From Phanerochaete sordida (taxonomy: Eukaryota; Basidiomycota; Agaricomycetes; Polyporales; Phanerochaetaceae), in contig BPQB01000024.1 in assembly GCA_019973155.2 (NCBI GenBank), positions 372,001 through 436,000 of the forward strand: a DNA stretch of 64,000 nt, given 5' to 3'. Positions 47,363 through 58,961 of the stretch are shown in pieces. The stretch's first letter is position 1. Each line of letters starts with the position of its first letter. The notes below the pieces were generated by a model that was not told where the DNA came from, did not search any database, and saw nothing but the letters and a program-made list of their open reading frames with translations. The translations under genes were made by a program, and so were the position numbers.

Positions 47363-47539
47363 CGTTTCTGAGCGTTTCTGGCGCCTCGGCTCCGGGTCGC
47401 GTAATCCTCCAGAAATTCCCTGCCCCTCATCTTCCCTCGTTTCAACCACCATCTATTCTCTCATGACTCTTTAAATACCCGTACTCACGACACAGAGCGT
47501 GCTAATACCCCACAGAATCCCCGCAACCTAATCTCCATC
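47363..47539. promoter_or_regulatory. Compact divergent promoter between dehydrogenase and MET2
   Basis: Only 177 bases separate the two start codons. It must hold both core promoters. ATGACTCTTT at about 47462 resembles a Gcn4-type (TGACTC) site, which would suit an amino-acid gene. Confidence 0.45.
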
Positions 47540-48970
47540 ATGTCCTCTTCGCCCTTTGCAAAACTTATCGACCAGGACATCCATGTCGTTCCATCCTTCA
47601 CTCTCGAGTCGGGCAAGACTCTGCGCGACGTGCCTGTCGCGTACAAGACATGGGGAGAGCTGAATGAGGCGAAGGACAACGTCATGATCATCTGCCACGC
47701 TTTCACAGGCAGCGCAGACGTCGAAGACTGGTGCGTGCTCCCGGTGTCCGTCAGAGTTCAAGAAGAAGACTTATCTCGCCCTGCAGGTGGGGACCTCTCA
47801 TGGGCAAGGGCAAAGCATTCGACCCAAAGCGCTATCTCATCTTCTGCGCCAACGTCATGGGCTCGCCCTACGGCTCGGCGTCCCCAGTAACCACGAACCC
47901 GGACACTGGCAAGCCATATGGACCCGAGTTTCCTCTGACGACCGTCAGAGACGACGTCCGGTATGTGCCTCAATGCTACCCGTGACGCTCTGGGTTGCTC
48001 ACACGCTTCCAGGCTGCACAAGCTCGTTCTGGACCACCTCGGAGTGAAATCTGTCGCCGCTGTCATTGGCGGTTCCATGGGTGGTATGGCCGTGCTCGAG
48101 TGGCCGCTTTGCACGCCCCCCGGCTACGTGCGGTACATCGTCCCCATTGCTACCTCTCCACGACACTCGGCGTGGTGCATCAGCTGGGGAGAGGCGCAAC
48201 GGCAGAGCATTTATAGCGACCCAGGGTACGAGGACGGCTACTACCTCGCCCAGCCTGCCTCTGGTCTCGCTGCCGCGCGTATGGCCGCACTCTTAACCTA
48301 CCGCTCGCGCGACTCGTTCGAGACGAGGTTTGGACGCAAGCCGCAGCTGTCTTCGCGGACGGGTATCCCAACACCGCCAGAATCTCCTACCGCGGAAGTG
48401 GAAGAGGACGCGCTGACCGCGCACAACGACGGCTGCAAGAACTCGAAGCCACGACCCGGTTCTCCCGCGTCGCAGCGCCCCACGTCTCCCGCGAAGCCGC
48501 AAATCTTCTCCGCGCAGTCGTACCTGCGCTACCAGGGCGACAAGTTCATCTCCCGCTTCGACGCGAACTGCTACATCCACATCACGCGCAAGCTCGACAC
48601 GCACGACCTCGCGCGCAAGCGCCAGCTTCCCGGCGAGCACGACGACGACGCGCTGCACCGCGTGCTCAGCACGCTCCCGCCGCGCGCGCTCGTCATCGGC
48701 ATTCTCACCGACGGCCTCTTCACGCCGAGCGAGCAGCGCGAGATCGCGGCGCACATCCCGGACGCCGAGTGCTTCATCATCGCCTCGCCCGAGGGCCACG
48801 ATGGCTTCCTGCTCGAGTTCGAGCTCATCAACAACCACATCGTGCGCGCGCTCCGCCGCGAGTTCCCCGCGTACTACGCCGACGCGGACGCGGAAGAGCC
48901 CGAGGAGGGCTTCGATATCAAGAAGACGAGCATGTTCGGCGAGGCCGAGGCGGACGTCACTCGCTGGTAG
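47540..48970 (+). CDS. MET2: Homoserine O-acetyltransferase
   Basis: Exons join as MSSSPFAKLIDQDIHVVPSF, VMIICHAFTGSADVEDW|WG, PLMGKGKAFDPKRYLIFCAN, VMGSPYGSASP and (after an intron) LHKLVLDHLGVKSVAAVIGG. The alpha/beta-hydrolase catalytic triad is visible: Ser in GGSMGGM, Asp in GILTDGLF and His in SPEGHDGFLLE. The C terminus ends EADVTRW. The enzyme transfers acetyl from acetyl-CoA to homoserine (EC 2.3.1.31), the entry step to methionine and, by sulfhydrylation, homocysteine. It is cytosolic. A Ser/Pro-rich insert between the cap and the end (about residues 230-280) is typical of fungal enzymes. Introns are short and the gene is intact. Confidence 0.93.
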
Positions 48971-50076
48971 ATTTCATTTCCCTCATTTTGCACATCGCTA
49001 GACCAGGACTCTCGGGAGGTAGGGTGTAACATATTACTGCTTAGTGTATCATTATGTACTTCAACAGCACTTGACTGCAATCCAACTTGCACGTTCTCCA
49101 TCTTCTCCTCGGATTCCAGTGTGTGGGTGCGCGTCGCGCCAGCATCGGTTCGCCATTACGCATTTGCCTCGTTGAACTAGTTCAGGTGATGTCACCTCCT
49201 CAGCCGAACCAAAACTGGCCGACGCGTCGAATATACGCTGTTTGGCCTCTCGAGACACCAGAATTCCGGACTCCGACTCCGGTTACGGCTCCGAGATGCG
49301 ATACGCTCGGATGCAACTTGCGCGTGCACGAAATGACCTGCCAGCGGACTTCCACAGTATTGAGTCATTCGACGCTGCGGAGATGTGGTGAGGAGCGAGA
49401 GTGGCTGAGAATAAGAAAATTGGTGAACCGCACCCAAAGAACTAAGACGACTTCAACCCTTGGAAATCTCACATATCGCTGGCAGCTTCAAGCTCACTTC
49501 GCTAACCACGCCACACGGGACGTCGTGGCCGCGTCCAGGCCAGCTGAGCAGACTCGATGTATTGGAAAATGACCCAATGTGCGTCCACTAAGCAAACATC
49601 ATCTTTAGCTGCGTTTGACCCTTATAATATGAAAGCGGCGTGTTAGTGAAGAAGCTCCACTGCCGCGCTCCGCTCCCGGGAGTTGCAGACGTGCGGTATC
49701 ACGACCTCAGCCGCCAAGTAAGCGTTCGGTCAGCTAGACTTCGTCAGTCCGCCGTCCCAGATGAAGCCGGCGAGGCTGCGCGACGTGCCAAGCGTGTACA
49801 GAGCGGTTGCGGGCTCGACAGCGCGCGGTGTATGACAGCTGACCGTACGACCCTTACATTTGTAGCCATCAGGATTGGCTGCTCTCCCGTACACGACGGC
49901 CTCGTAGCAATCTATGGCCGCACACTTGCGCAAGAAGCTCTGGTACGCACACCTCCGATGGCCTGGAGCGCCGTCGCCCCGACTTATATAAAGAGACTTT
50001 AGTCGGTGATCGCTTTACATCGTCAAGCAATTGGCTCACCCGGCGCACCGAAACTCCAACAAACCGACGAACCACG
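48971..50076. other. Intergenic, with promoter of a ten-cysteine gene
   Basis: TATATAAA at 49985-49992 lies 85-92 bases before the start at 50077. A minus-strand frame at 49730-49933 contains a few cysteines but matches no family I know. Nothing else supported. Confidence 0.4.
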
Positions 50077-50506
50077 ATGCTGAAATCGACCGCGCTCACG
50101 GTTCTCGCCACTGCTTTGCTCACTGCGCCGTTCGCCGCGGCACAGTGTCCGTCGGACTTCGCCCGCCTCTGCTGCAGCAACACCTTCGCGTTCAGTCAAG
50201 ACGAGGCCGACTTGAACGCGTGCGGTATCCCGACGCCCTCTGACCCAGACTTCGAGGAGGTCGCGACACAGTGCGTGATGTTCAACGGCACGGCCTGGTG
50301 AGTTTGTCTCGCGGTTCTCTGGGCCCTACTCGCACTCACCTCCGTCGATACTAGCCCCCCCAATACGGACGACCTGTGCTGCGTGAAGTCCTACAGTGAG
50401 CTCTGTCGACCAATCACTTCAAAAAGATGTTCTCTGCTAATATTGCTGATCTTCAGCGTGCGATAAATTTAATGGCCCTGTTGGCGTCAGCTGTGGCCCA
50501 GACTAG
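50077..50506 (+). CDS. Ten-cysteine small secreted protein (member 2)
   Basis: The signal peptide MLKSTALTVLATALLTAPFA is followed by QCPSDFARLCCSNTFAFSQ, DLNACGIPTPSDPDFEE, VATQCVMFNGTA and C-PPNTDDLCCVKSY, then TCDKFNGPVGVSCGPD and the stop at 50504-50506. Intron 1 starts within the Cys codon (TG|C) after GTA. Intron 2 splits the Thr codon before the ninth Cys. The pattern C-x6-CC...C...C...C-x6-CC-x5-C-x9-C is shared with the members at 22787, 52875, 53757 and 60472. Predicted extracellular and held together by up to five disulfides. Function is unknown; a surface-active or effector-like role is only a guess. Confidence 0.8.
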
Positions 50507-52874
50507 TTGTCCTTTCTGCATGTGATCGTGTAAGTGCTGCTCCGGAGCGCCGCGAGCTTCGCTGACGAGGTTAAAGGCACCAAAGGGATCCAGAAATCGG
50601 CCTTCCTGCGTTGTCTGCGATCGATTAAGCCAGACTCGAATAAAATCAGGATTCAACTTGAATCTCACTTGTTTGAGCTGGAAATAATTGGAGGATCAGG
50701 CGCATAGTGGGCAATATAAATCTGATCACCTCACCTGACGTACCTAGACAAGCAGAGACAGAGATTCAGTGGTTTTTGGGAAGGTGATTAGTAGTGACTA
50801 ATCGCAGAATGGCATTGCTCGCAAGAAATATCGTTGTAAATAGCACATGCGACCTGATACTAGGGTGCAAGCAGGCCAAAGTGTGAACACTTGGCGGGTA
50901 CGATTTCTTCATTCTTCTTTGAATTACCCCAACCACCCACCAATCCAAATAGTTTGAACCCATCAGACTATATTGAACAATTGAACTAAAGTGTAACATA
51001 TTCATACAAGCCTTAAGCAACATGAATAGCAATGCATACCATCAGGGAATTATGTAAGCACATAGAACACCACAATAAGCTCATGGACATCAGGGCTATC
51101 ATCTAGCTTAGCTGAAGTCATATAACTAAATGGCCTTCAAGCTGATATAGGTTTCCATGCTGTAAGGCGTGCTTATACCAAACTTGCTGAGAAGAGCTAA
51201 CAGTCTGGATGTAAAGTGATTATTCTTGTAGCAAATGAGCCGGCACAACCTGTACTGGTGAGCATTCAAATCCATGCTGAAAGAACACCATCCACTTGAA
51301 ACCTAGAAAAAACTGAGGCACTCTCTCGAGCTGGATTATATTGACTAGGTCATCTGCAGCCTGTGCATCTGGTAGCTGTCATCTGCTTGAGGTTTGCATG
51401 CAGCCTCTTGAGTGTAAATTCCTGCTTGCTTGTGCTCTTGAGAATAAATATCCTGTCTTTCCCACTTACATGCAGAGCACTGTACTAGCAGATCTGTGTA
51501 GGAGCCTTCTGGCTTTTGACAACATTTTACACAGTTTGGAAAGTTAAGCATGAGTACTGTCTGAACCAGAAAGCATCAGACTGCTCAAGCAAATGGCTAC
51601 ATAGGCGATATATACAAGACATACTGATTCAGCCAGTTTGTCACCAATATTCTAGGCTGTATATATAAGCTGAGAGCTAGTTTCATTACTTCAACGTTAA
51701 TGGAGACATACATGTACCAGATTTATGGTCTGTCTATCCTCAGAAACTTCAAAACACAATCTAGACTGCCCTGAGGAAGCTCAGGTAGCCTTGCGCGCCA
51801 AATAAGCGCTCAACGGCGCCTAAATCCAGTATGTGTGCCTCTTCATCAGAGCTCTGTATGCTTGTCAAAATTTTGAATCCTATATATTTTTACATATTCT
51901 GGATCCTATACCCATGCTATACACCATGTGCATGTAAAAATATAGATGTTTTGTTGTTTCAGATGTCATGTTCCCAATTGGGAAGTCGAAATTGATCCAA
52001 AGCGAAATGTGTCTCCTGATGACTCAAACTATACAATATCATGTTTCTGATGTTATAGATCCTGTTTATAGTGCATACTATACGTGTATACCAAGTTTCA
52101 TGACAATCCCTCAAGTAGAAGGCTCGGGGCAGAAAAAAGTGTGAAAGTGAAAAAGCGCTCAAAGTGCTGGTCTGAATTGGAACGATGTCTTCACTTCATT
52201 CAGAAATCGTAACCTCGAATCAACTTGCTCACCTTCCGGTGTATAGCGACCATACCCGCCACGCCGAACACAAGCAACGCAGGCTGCTTCTGTGTCAATG
52301 CCATTGACAAGATTGGTCTTGATCGTGATGGGCCTAGGGTCAATGTGTCCCATGCGCGTTTCTGCGTCAGCGTTGCCCACTGTATGTCGGGCACGGCCAT
52401 CATTGATATATGCACCTGACCTTGCATGAGTAGTGCTATTATGAAAGAGCACTCCACCGCGCTCCGTGTGCACGGCTTTGGTACGGCGTATCACGACTCC
52501 ATCAGACAGGGTGATTAGGGTTTGTACAACCTGACTTCCTCAGTACGCGCTCCAGCCTATTTATCCTCCCCTGCTACAGATGTAGCCAGCGGGTAATATG
52601 GGTAATTAGGTGCATATACAGGCTGTACATAGGAGTCAAATTCGACGGGCATGCGAAGATGGCAACGGGTCCACAGACCTCGTATCTGCAAACAAAAGAG
52701 CGGTTATGAAATGCCGCAACTATAACTGTGCATGCTAGCTTAGCGAGGCTTTGATGCATGCTGTCTTTGGGTAATGCACTGCCGAGAGATGATGTATAAA
52801 AGGCAGGCCTTCGAGATGGCCTCAGCAGCGTCGAGAAATTGCACTCACAAGTTACCTATCGACAAATTCCGAGG
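50507..52874. other. Intergenic with an AT-richer island
   Basis: From about 50640 to 52170 the base composition is clearly AT-richer than elsewhere and no open frame of note exists. A perfect 13-bp inverted repeat lies at 51883-51895 and 51932-51944. The island may be an old transposon remnant or non-coding insertion between two paralogous secreted-protein genes. TATAAAA at 52795-52801 serves the next gene. A minus-strand frame at 52159-52494 has no signature. Confidence 0.45.
51883..51944. repeat. 13-bp perfect inverted repeat in the AT-richer island
   Basis: TATATTTTTACAT at 51883-51895 and its reverse complement at 51932-51944, separated by 36 bases. It could form a hairpin or mark a decayed element. 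Confidence 0.5.
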
Positions 52875-53294
52875 ATGAAGTCGAGCACCATGGCCATCGT
52901 CATCATGCTTGCTGCGCCCTTCGCCGTGGCGCAGTGCCCGATGCCGTTCACCCGCCTCTGCTGCACCCAGATCTCTGGCTTCAGCCAGAATCAAGCCGAC
53001 TGGAATAAGTGCGGTATCCCGACGCCGGACGATCCGGACGTCACCGAAGTCGGTAGCGACTGTACCCCGTTCAACGGCAGTGCCTGGTGAGCTCTTGCAA
53101 AATTTACCGCGTTCAGTAGTCAGTACTCACGACGTGGAAAATGCAGCCCTTCGGACGCCGATGATATCTGCTGCCAGAAATCATACAGTGAGAGGGCTTG
53201 CTGTGTTATTTTCCGTGCTCTCTGCTGATGACGCTGTTACGTAGTGTGTGCCGACCACAGTGGCCCTGTCGGCGTGAACTGCGGACCAGACTGA
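52875..53294 (+). CDS. Ten-cysteine small secreted protein (member 3)
   Basis: MKSSTMAIVIMLAAPFAVA signal peptide, then QCPMPFTRLCCTQISGFSQN, NKCGIPTPDDPDVTEVGSD, CTPFNGSA and C-PSDADDICCQKSY, and finally CADHSGPVGVNCGPD with the stop at 53292-53294. The intron after GSA again splits a Cys codon (TG|C). It is closest to member 2 (shared CGIPTP, GPVGV, CGPD), so the two are probably recent tandem duplicates separated by the AT-richer island. Predicted extracellular. A TATAAAA box lies 74-80 bases upstream. Confidence 0.8.
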
Positions 53295-53756
53295 TGAGAA
53301 GCAGCTCGGCTGTTGATGTGAGTTGCACCAATCGAAGCTCTTCACCTTCAATAAAATTGCTCATGGGTACAAGCGTCGATAGGTATGAAGCCGCTGTGGT
53401 CAAGGTTAGGTTACGCGGAGGCCGCACTAGCCCGTATTCCTCATACCTGTACATTTCAATCCAAAGACTCTGGCGTCCGTGATTGCCAATTGAAATACTC
53501 ACAGCTCGTTAGCGTATCAGCGATGGCGCAGGACAGGTGAAAAATATAGGGCTATCACGACAGACTATGAATCGGATCACGGGGAAACGTCAGTTACGAG
53601 ATAGCAGAGTCATGGACACGCACCTTTTCCCAGCGAGTCCCTGATACATGGTTCGAGCTTGATTAGCTGGGCGGCGGTGGTAATATAAGTATAACGCTAC
53701 GCTGCAGTGTAGGTTCAGCCCACTTTCAAGCACCAGAGACTTCTCCCTCCCTGCCG
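53295..53756. other. Intergenic between ten-cysteine genes
   Basis: TATAAG at 53684-53689 is 68-73 bases before the next start codon. Nothing else is recognised. Confidence 0.4.
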
Positions 53757-54183
53757 ATGAATGATATCGTCATCTCAGCCGTCGTTGCTACACTTGCGTT
53801 CCCGTTCGCCGCGACACAGTGCGCCGGGCCCGGGAGCACGCGTCTCTGCTGCCAGAGCTTCGAACCGTTCAGCGATAACGCAGACGTCTGGGAGGCGTGC
53901 GGGATCCCCACACCCAGCGACCCCGATGCTGTGGAGGTCGGCTCCCTCTGTGAAGAGAGCAACGGCACTTGGTGGGCGCAATGGATTAGAGTCCGATATG
54001 ACGTATCGCAACTCACGAACGCGCTCTGCAGCCCTACTGAAACGAAGAACCTTTGCTGCGCGTCGGTCTACAGTGGGAACCTGCCTTAGCACTCCTTTCT
54101 TCGATATTTACTGACGCATCGGGCATGTAGCCTGCGGCGGCGGGGTGGATGGTCCTACTGGCGTGGGCTGCGTCGAGCAGTGA
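53757..54183 (+). CDS. Ten-cysteine small secreted protein (member 4)
   Basis: MNDIVISAVVATLAFPFAA signal peptide, then TQCAGPGSTRLCCQSFEPFS, EACGIPTPSDPDAVEVG, SLCEESNGT, and after an intron splitting TG|C, PTETKNLCCASVY and TCGGGVDGPTGVGCVEQ, stop at 54181-54183. The cysteine order is the same as in members 1-3. The C-terminal VDGPTGVGC resembles member 1 (VDGPIGVGC) more than its neighbours, so the cluster mixes at least two subtypes. Predicted extracellular, function unknown. Confidence 0.8.
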
Positions 54184-54489
54184 CGCGTCCTCGAGAGGAC
54201 CTCCGAGTGGTGGGTGTGATCCGCCCAGACAAGCTGCTAAAGCCCCTATTAATTATGCAAAGGCTGCAGGCGTGGATGACTCCTTCTGCCGATAAAATGT
54301 TGTAAATATCATGCGAAGGACACGCCGCCCAAGACAATCGATCGAACAACGTACCTGTCATCTGCTACCGCTATGAAAATACCCATCATGAACGGCGTAT
54401 ACTCAAAATAATGTGTTTCGCGAAGTCCAAGAAGCGGGAGAGGCTGCAAACTGTGCTCGTGCAGATGTCGTTGAACGACGAAGAAGTTT
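54184..54489. other. Left flank of the MULE insertion
   Basis: From about 54405 the sequence (AATGTGTTTCGCGAAGTCC) resembles positions 61302-61330 upstream of the second cullin gene. The resemblance resumes on the far side of the transposon, so this flank is one half of an interrupted duplicate. Confidence 0.5.
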
Positions 54490-54498
54490 TGGTGAAAG
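54490..54498. repeat. Left target-site duplication of the MULE (TGGTGAAAG)
   Basis: TGGTGAAAG directly precedes the left inverted repeat and recurs at 58953-58961 directly after the right one. Nine bases is the usual length for Mutator-like elements. Confidence 0.9.
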
Positions 54499-54740
54499 AC
54501 TTGAGGTTAATGTCCCACCGCATCGTCCGTCCCTTTCAAACTCCGCTCGCGTGGACATGGGCGCTTCTCGTCCTGCCTGCGTCGGACGTCGGGCGAAGGC
54601 ACGCGCTGCTTACCAGGCGTAATTCTCTAAGGTAAGCAGCGGTAAGAAATCGATTTGTATTGGCATTAGAAGCCATTACTTACCAAAAGCTAAGGATGCT
54701 CGCCGGCGCCTGACGCTGCGCGCCGCCGCCGCTAAGTCTC
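54499..54740 (+). repeat. Left terminal inverted repeat of the MULE
   Basis: Inverted copy of 58711-58952. It contains the purine-rich word AAGGTAAGCAGCGGTAAG and GC-rich inner bases. Left reads CGTCCGTCCC where the right copy reads CGTCCGCCCC. Confidence 0.93.
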
Positions 54741-54850
54741 GACGCATACGCGGAGGGTGGTATAGGGACGTTCTTTCGTGCACAAGCAGCCACTGTACAT
54801 AAGACAATATGATGCATGCTTTGTACAGTATTAAACAAGAATTAACTGGG

Positions 54851-57800
54851 CTACTTGGGGTGATGGCGGTAGAAGAGGGTGCTGCCCGGCGCATTGGTCA
54901 CCGGCATAGTGCGCCGTTCATTGTGCTGCTTGAGCTCGCGCCCTGCCGTAACTGCCGGCTTGACCTTCTTCTTTAAGTTTCGAACCCAGCGCTGATCGGT
55001 GTCGTTCTTATGCTCGAGCAGTTCTTCTGCGACGTATTTGAGGTATGCGGCTACTTCCTCGGTCTCGAGGACCTCGTTGTTGTCCAACTAGACAGTGAAG
55101 CATGACCATAAGTTAGAGACGCTAATCGAGAGCGTAGCCACACACCTCAAAGCCTGCACCGCCGCCTGCGCGCACTCTCATAAGCCCATCTCGTCCTGTA
55201 GGTGGCGGCTTGCTTGGCGAGGAGTAGATCTGCGTGCGGATATATCAGCATGACTGCTTAGTATGCTGCGGAGCGAACAAAAGCCCGCCTACCTGATCAT
55301 TCGCGATGTCGTCTTCAGCCAAAGCGTCTTCATCCGGTGGAGGTAGGCGAGCCGAGTCGAGAGGAGACGGTGTAAGAGGGCGTCCTGGAAGTGGGACACC
55401 TTCACGTGCTTGGGGGTCCATGCGGAGGATCCAGCCGTAGTTGCGCTTGGATTCGGGGGCAGGAGCAACCGTTCCGTCGATAGGAACGGTGTAGAAGGGG
55501 CGGATGTGATAGCGAGATACCGCTGTCCACCACTCAGGAGGGATGTCACCTACAGCCTGGACGAGGTGCTTGCATAACAGAAATGCGTGATACTTCTGCG
55601 CGCCGCAGTCACACGTCCACATGGTGATGCTGGTCGTGTACGCACCCTTGATAGCGGACTTAAGCAGGGCTACCCAGGAGCGCTTGAACGCAACCTGCAT
55701 GTGCGTGAGTTTCTTGACGCGCCCTTGGACAGGCGAGAGGAGCTTGCTGAGTGTGAGGCGGTATGGTGGGAGAGATTTGGTGATGATGGCGAAGTTGGCG
55801 AGGTCAAGAGGAGGGCGGTTGTACAGATGAAGGACCAGTCGCTTAAGGTTACGCCAAAGCGCCTCAACCATCATGGTTGTGCGATGCACGGGGATGCTTG
55901 ACGGGTTCGCAGCGCGAGCCCAGAGCTTCCATTTCTCCGGCGAGTACCAGGATGTCCATAAGTATCCCCAGACTTCGCACAGCTTGTTGCGGAAACAATG
56001 CTCGTACATCTCGCGCACCGCAGCCTCGTAGATCTCGTCATTGGTGCGAAGAAGACCATGGCGCTCGGGAAGCAGCGGGTGCTGGGAGGCGTGCTTGGCA
56101 AACAGCCGTAGAATAGTAATGCGGTGTGGGGCAGGACAAAACGTGTAGTCTGGTGGCTTGGGGGCGCGCTTGCGTTGAGTGCTAGATGGTGCCTCTGGGG
56201 GAGTCTCGAGATCGTCCTCGGCCTCCGGCTCCTGGTCCTCAAGGGTCTCGCGCTCAAGAGCGTTAATCTGTTTCCGCAGATCCTCGACTGGGTCATCGGA
56301 CAGACCCTGCGCGCCATCCCACTCCCAGTCGTCCTCCACCTCGTCTACGTCGCCACGCGCCGCTCTCTCTGCGCTATCTGCGAAGAATTTTCCATCGTCG
56401 CTTCGTTCGTCGTCTTCCTCCACCTCATCAGAGGCTCGATCTTCATAGATGCCTCCAGGGACGCCAGAGAACCTCTCGAGGTCGAAGTCTTCTGATGTGT
56501 TGTCCAAGCTCTCCGCGGCATCAGGAGCTGCAGCCGCGTGTGGCGCTCGTGGAGGAAGACGAATAGTGAGCTTCGGTAGAGGCTGAGCGGACGCCTGATG
56601 CTGGGAATTTGACTCTGATGATGGCTGTACTGCAAGTGGGCGACCAGCGAAGAGAAAGCGGACTCGAGGAAGGGGCTGGGGTGGTGGGGGATCAATGTGA
56701 ACGCCGTCGGCTTGCTGAGCAAGAGGGACGAAGGAGAGGCTGATGAACTCGAAGCGTGCGTGCGCCGCTTCGACGTTGTAGCGCTTTGGACGCTCCCGCA
56801 GCTTTGCCAGACGCTGTTTGACCGCTCGGAGAGCGTGCCAGAAGCACAACTGGTGCTTCGCGCAGGGCCAGACAGAGCCCATAGCGTTAATCTCCGACCA
56901 GTCTTTGTCGGTGAGCACATACTCGGGATGTATTCCGCGTCCCTTAAGCAGCTTGAGGAAGCTTTCCAGCACGAGCTGCTTCGATCCCACACGATCTGGA
57001 TTGTCCTTGTCCGTCTGGATGTAGCAGAAGGCCATCGGAATACCGGAGCCTTCAGCGCCAGCGACCGCAGCAAATAGCTCGTAATTTGCACCGTTCGTAC
57101 CGACTGTATTACCTGCGTGTCAATATCTGCTGACAGCGTGTGACCATCTCACTTACAAGTCGAATCCATTGCCAATTCCTGACAATGCGGCGCCCATTCG
57201 TCGATAAAGTCGCTTACTTCGAAGGCAAGAACCTGCGTCCCGGGTGCAGCGACGACGTCAAGAAGTTTGATGAAATGCTCATCGCCATGCCGGAGAATGA
57301 ACTCCCGAGCAGACTCGAGTGGGTCTTTGGCAAAGCTCCATTCGCCCTTGCTACAGACATGCCACCAATGCTGCACTGCCTTAGCTGAGAACGGAAGGTC
57401 AAGCTTTCCAGCGGCCTTTCCCAGTGACTCTTCCCTGACGATGTGGCGCCATAGCTATATATGCACAGTGAGCAAAGCATACATCACGCTCTGATGGCAG
57501 GGTGACTGACCTGTCCAGGTGTATGGGTAGCGGCGTTCTCTTCAATAAATGCTTTCCATTTATCAGGAAGGGCGATATCTATGTAGTCGTCGTGCTTGAA
57601 GGCATGTCGAATGCTGATCTCCGCAGATGTGGAAGACGCCGCAATGGCGATCTGGAGCCAACCATCGCAGTCAAAGCGAGGCATGCGGCGAATGACTCGT
57701 GAGCCTTCCTTTGCTTCCTTCTCCTTGTGCTGACGCTCTCGAAGCTGCGCGCAGCTGTAGATGTGGTTACCGTCGTTCGTTCGAACACGTTCTCTGTGGC

Positions 57801-58286
57801 GCTCAGGCCTGCGTACAGCGAGCGGATGAATTAACGAGGATTATTTGTGCATTAAACAAAAGGTGCGCACGTCCAATGAAGCTTCATTGCTTTCCCAAGT
57901 TCCTCCGCTAACAGCTGTGCTCTGCCCGTCGATGTAGACTCCTGGGAGGGCAGTACCGCGCTGCAGTTCACCCGAGCCTTCAGGACCAAGTCCCGTGCGC
58001 TTTCTTCGTCCTTCATCTTGTCCTTCACCTCATCCACAAACGCTTCCCATGTTATCTCTCGCAGCACCTCCTTCTGCAGGGTATCCTCCTGGTCTGGGCG
58101 TTTCCTCTTGAGGCGTTCGATGCGTTTTCGCTCTGCCTCCTTGGCCGAGCATTCCGCGCAGGTGAGAGCGAGCTTGTTCGTTTTCTTATTGAATTTAAAG
58201 TCTGCTTCAGGCCGAAATGCGCCACAGTGGCCACACCAGCTCGTTCCAGATGGTGGACGGCCCGCCGGGGCACCTGCCCGGGGCAT
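54851..58286 (-). CDS. MULE transposase with SWIM zinc finger
   Basis: Minus-strand exons, from 58286: MPRAGAPAGRPPSGTSWCG with two CxxC pairs (CGHC, CAEC); FDCDGWLQIAIAASST (FAR1/MULE-type DNA-binding region); VQHWWHVCSKGEWSFAKDP; ELAMDSTCK|; GNTVGTNGANYELFAAVAGA; then the DDE core with LTDKDWSEINAMGSVWPCAK and HQLCFWHALRAVKQRLAKLR. The SWIM finger is WTCDCGAQKYHAFLLCKHLV. The last exons read IYSSPSKPPPTGRDGLMRVR and LDNNEVLETEEVAAYLKYVA, ending FYRHHPK at 54851. I estimate about 1,000 residues. The protein cuts and joins the ends of its own element in the nucleus. No stop or frameshift was found in the exons I joined; the number of introns (about six) is approximate. Confidence 0.88.
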
Positions 58287-58710
58287 AAATAGTCAAGGGA
58301 GCGACGGGGGGAGGGAGCGACGGGTCGATGAAAGAGAGGAGGCCTCAGAGCGTCGGAAATCCGCCTGAAGTCAGGCATAAGCACCCGGTCTGAATTCCCG
58401 GCTTACTCGGTAAGACCTGGCTTCCTTATCGAAATAATCCACTTTGAATCCAATTAGGTGCGTCCCTGATCGTATTTCAAACCGATCGAATGGCCACTAC
58501 ATTAAGGTAAGCCGTGGCTTGCGATCCCGCAGCCTCCTACCTTCCCAGCTTGCCTACACGGCTGTATTAGAACTTCTGGCGGATAAATCCGCTCTGCGTA
58601 AGCTCACAGAGCATTATATATATGATTTACTACTATAGAGATAATACTGTACAGCACAATGTCCCTGGCGGCGTTGCCTCGAGGTGTCTTCGTCTGCCTA
58701 CTAGGAGCCC

Positions 58711-58952
58711 GAGACTTAGCGGCGGCGGCGCGCAGCGTCAGGCGCCGGCGAGCATCCTTAGCTTTTGGTAAGTAATGGCTTCTAATGCCAATACAAATCG
58801 ATTTCTTACCGCTGCTTACCTTAGAGAATTACGCCTGGTAAGCAGCGCGTGCCTTCGCCCGACGTCCGACGCAGGCAGGACGAGAAGCGCCCATGTCCAC
58901 GCGAGCGGAGTTTGAAAGGGGCGGACGATGCGGTGGGACATTAACCTCAAGT
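58711..58952 (-). repeat. Right terminal inverted repeat of the MULE
   Basis: Inverted copy of 54499-54740, ending CCTCAAGT directly before the right target duplication. Confidence 0.93.
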
Positions 58953-58961
58953 TGGTGAAAG
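58953..58961. repeat. Right target-site duplication of the MULE (TGGTGAAAG)
   Basis: Identical to 54490-54498. Confidence 0.9.

Larger units (their letters stand above)
54499..58952. mobile_element. Complete Mutator-like (MULE) DNA transposon, 4,454 bp
   Basis: Long terminal inverted repeats of 242 bp (54499-54740 and 58711-58952) differ, as far as I can see, at a single base. They start ACTTGAGG. The element is bracketed by the perfect 9-bp duplication TGGTGAAAG and carries one transposase gene on the minus strand (54851-58286). Size, repeat length, duplication length and the SWIM-finger transposase all fit MULEs. The near identity of the repeats and the open transposase exons point to recent insertion and possible activity. 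Confidence 0.95.

Noticed and set aside
49730..49933. Cys-containing minus-strand frame
   Set aside because: A few cysteines but no signal peptide, and I could not extend it by splicing into a sensible protein.
52159..52494. 111-codon minus-strand frame at the edge of the AT-richer island
   Set aside because: No known motif and no visible promoter or splice partner.
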